Below, in pieces: positions 63,259-64,000 of a stretch of DNA of 64,000 nucleotides. Position 1 is the stretch's first letter; the number at the start of each line of letters is the position of its first letter. Source of the stretch: Neoroseomonas eburnea (GTDB lineage Bacteria > Pseudomonadota > Alphaproteobacteria > Acetobacterales > Acetobacteraceae); NCBI RefSeq assembly GCF_018129005.1, contig NZ_JAAEDL010000028.1, forward strand, positions 1 through 64,000, written 5' to 3'. The notes below the pieces were generated by a model that saw nothing but the letters and a program-made list of their open reading frames with translations, did no database searches and had not been told where the DNA came from. The position numbers and the translations under genes are program-made.

Positions 63259-64000
63259 TCAGCCGTTCTGGCCGAGCCTCAGCGCGACGCTGCGCGCATG
63301 GGCGGTCAGGCCCTCGGCCTCCCCCAGCGCCACCGCCGCCGGGCCGACCGCGGCGAGCGCCGTCTCGTCCGCCTCCACCCAGGTGGTGCGCTTGAGGAAG
63401 TCGAAGACCGAAAGCCCGGAGGCGAAGCGCGCCGTGCGGCCGGTGGGCAGCACGTGGTTCGGGCCGGCGACGTAGTCGCCCACCGCCTCGGGGCAGAAGC
63501 GGCCGAGGAAGGCGGCGCCCGCATGCCGGACCCGCGCCAGCAGGGCGCGGGGATCCGCCACCATGAGCTGCAGGTGCTCGGGCGCCAGGCGATTGGTGAG
63601 GTCGACCGCCTCCTCGAGGTCGCGCACCAGGATCACCGCGCCGTGGCGGCGCCAGGATTCGCCGGCGATGGCGGCGCGGGGCAGGTGCCTCAGCTCAGCC
63701 TCCACCGCGGCGGCGACGGTATCGGCCAGCGCGGCGTCGGGCGTGATCAGGATGGATTGCGCGCTCTCGTCGTGCTCGGCCTGGGCAAGCAGGTCCACCG
63801 CGACATGGCGCGGGTCGTTGGCGGCATCGGCGATCACCACCACCTCCGACGGCCCGGCGATGGAATCGATGCCGACGCGGCCGAAGACCTGGCGCTTGGC
63901 CTCCGCCACATAGGCATTGCCCGGGCCGCAGATGCGGTCCACCGGCGCGATGGAGGCGGTGCCCCAGGCCATCGCCGCGATTGCCTGCGCGCCGCCGACG
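63259..64000 (-). CDS. hisD: Histidinol dehydrogenase, partial
   Basis: C-terminal 247 residues of the enzyme that performs the last two steps of histidine biosynthesis; the 5' end lies beyond the window. Diagnostic blocks are VDRICGPGNAYVAEAKRQVF, IDSIAGPSEVVVIAD and AEHDESAQSILIT (Zn- and NAD-site regions), and near the end GPNHVLPTGRTARFASGLSV. The frame is open to the last base. Downstream is a 138-bp gap with an element resembling that beside the sulfatase gene. Confidence 0.95.
   Translation of the reverse strand, partial: VGGAQAIAAMAWGTASIAPVDRICGPGNAYVAEAKRQVFGRVGIDSIAGPSEVVVIADAANDPRHVAVDLLAQAEHDESAQSILITPDAALADTVAAAVEAELRHLPRAAIAGESWRRHGAVILVRDLEEAVDLTNRLAPEHLQLMVADPRALLARVRHAGAAFLGRFCPEAVGDYVAGPNHVLPTGRTARFASGLSVFDFLKRTTWVEADETALAAVGPAAVALGEAEGLTAHARSVALRLGQNG

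Overview
The window is a stretch of very GC-rich (around 70% or more by eye) chromosomal DNA from an alphaproteobacterium. The flagellar regulators FlbD, FlbT and FlaF are alphaproteobacterial hallmarks. The base composition, a Bug-type periplasmic receptor, split liv-type importers and characteristic dispersed palindromic repeats fit Acetobacteraceae of the Roseomonas type. The taxonomic placement is inference. I found no rRNA operon, phage, insertion sequence or CRISPR array. Two tRNA genes are present, Pro(CGG) and Phe(GAA).

Layout. 1-2.9 kb: end of an osmoprotectant ABC importer (permease, ATPase, permease) and a convergent CBS protein. 3-10.8 kb: mixed metabolism, with a mercaptopyruvate sulfurtransferase, a Bug receptor, a DUF1194 protein, a LysE exporter, a PhnW-like aminotransferase, an OmpW porin and formate-tetrahydrofolate ligase. 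10.8-28.9 kb: a flagellar island. The minus strand has fliF-fliG-fliH-fliN-flbD-flhA-flhF-flhG and fliK-flgD; the plus strand has flgE-flgK-flgL, one flagellin, flbT and flaF. A divergent pair of sigma-54 promoter matches lies between fliK and flgE, and the sigma-54 activator FlbD is encoded in the same island.

29-43 kb: housekeeping and small accessory genes: an AbrB-family membrane protein, apt, a cytochrome c'/b561 pair, a LysM protein, psd-pssA for phosphatidylethanolamine synthesis, a small tyrosine phosphatase, CoA-transferases of two unrelated families, a GNAT acetyltransferase and a flavin reductase. 43-46.9 kb: a sulfatase/phosphonate monoester hydrolase-like enzyme, a non-coding stretch with a 19-codon leader ORF and strong hairpins, and an orphan branched-chain amino-acid binding protein. 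47-51.1 kb: a two-gene unit made of a glycine-zipper/SH3 lipoprotein and an exported beta-propeller-caspase protein.

51.3-64 kb: paralogous small lipoproteins flanking two flavoprotein oxidoreductases, the livHMGF importer, tRNA-Phe, and the run yacG-rng-maf-infA with a DUF3592 protein, ending inside hisD.

The most unusual features are the leader ORF with its hairpins, the propeller-caspase unit, a bipartite repeat whose ends supply stop codons of two genes, a 37-bp-arm palindrome upstream of phnW, and a 27-bp coding minisatellite at the start of the RNase G gene. All functions come from reading the translated sequence; no database search was run.
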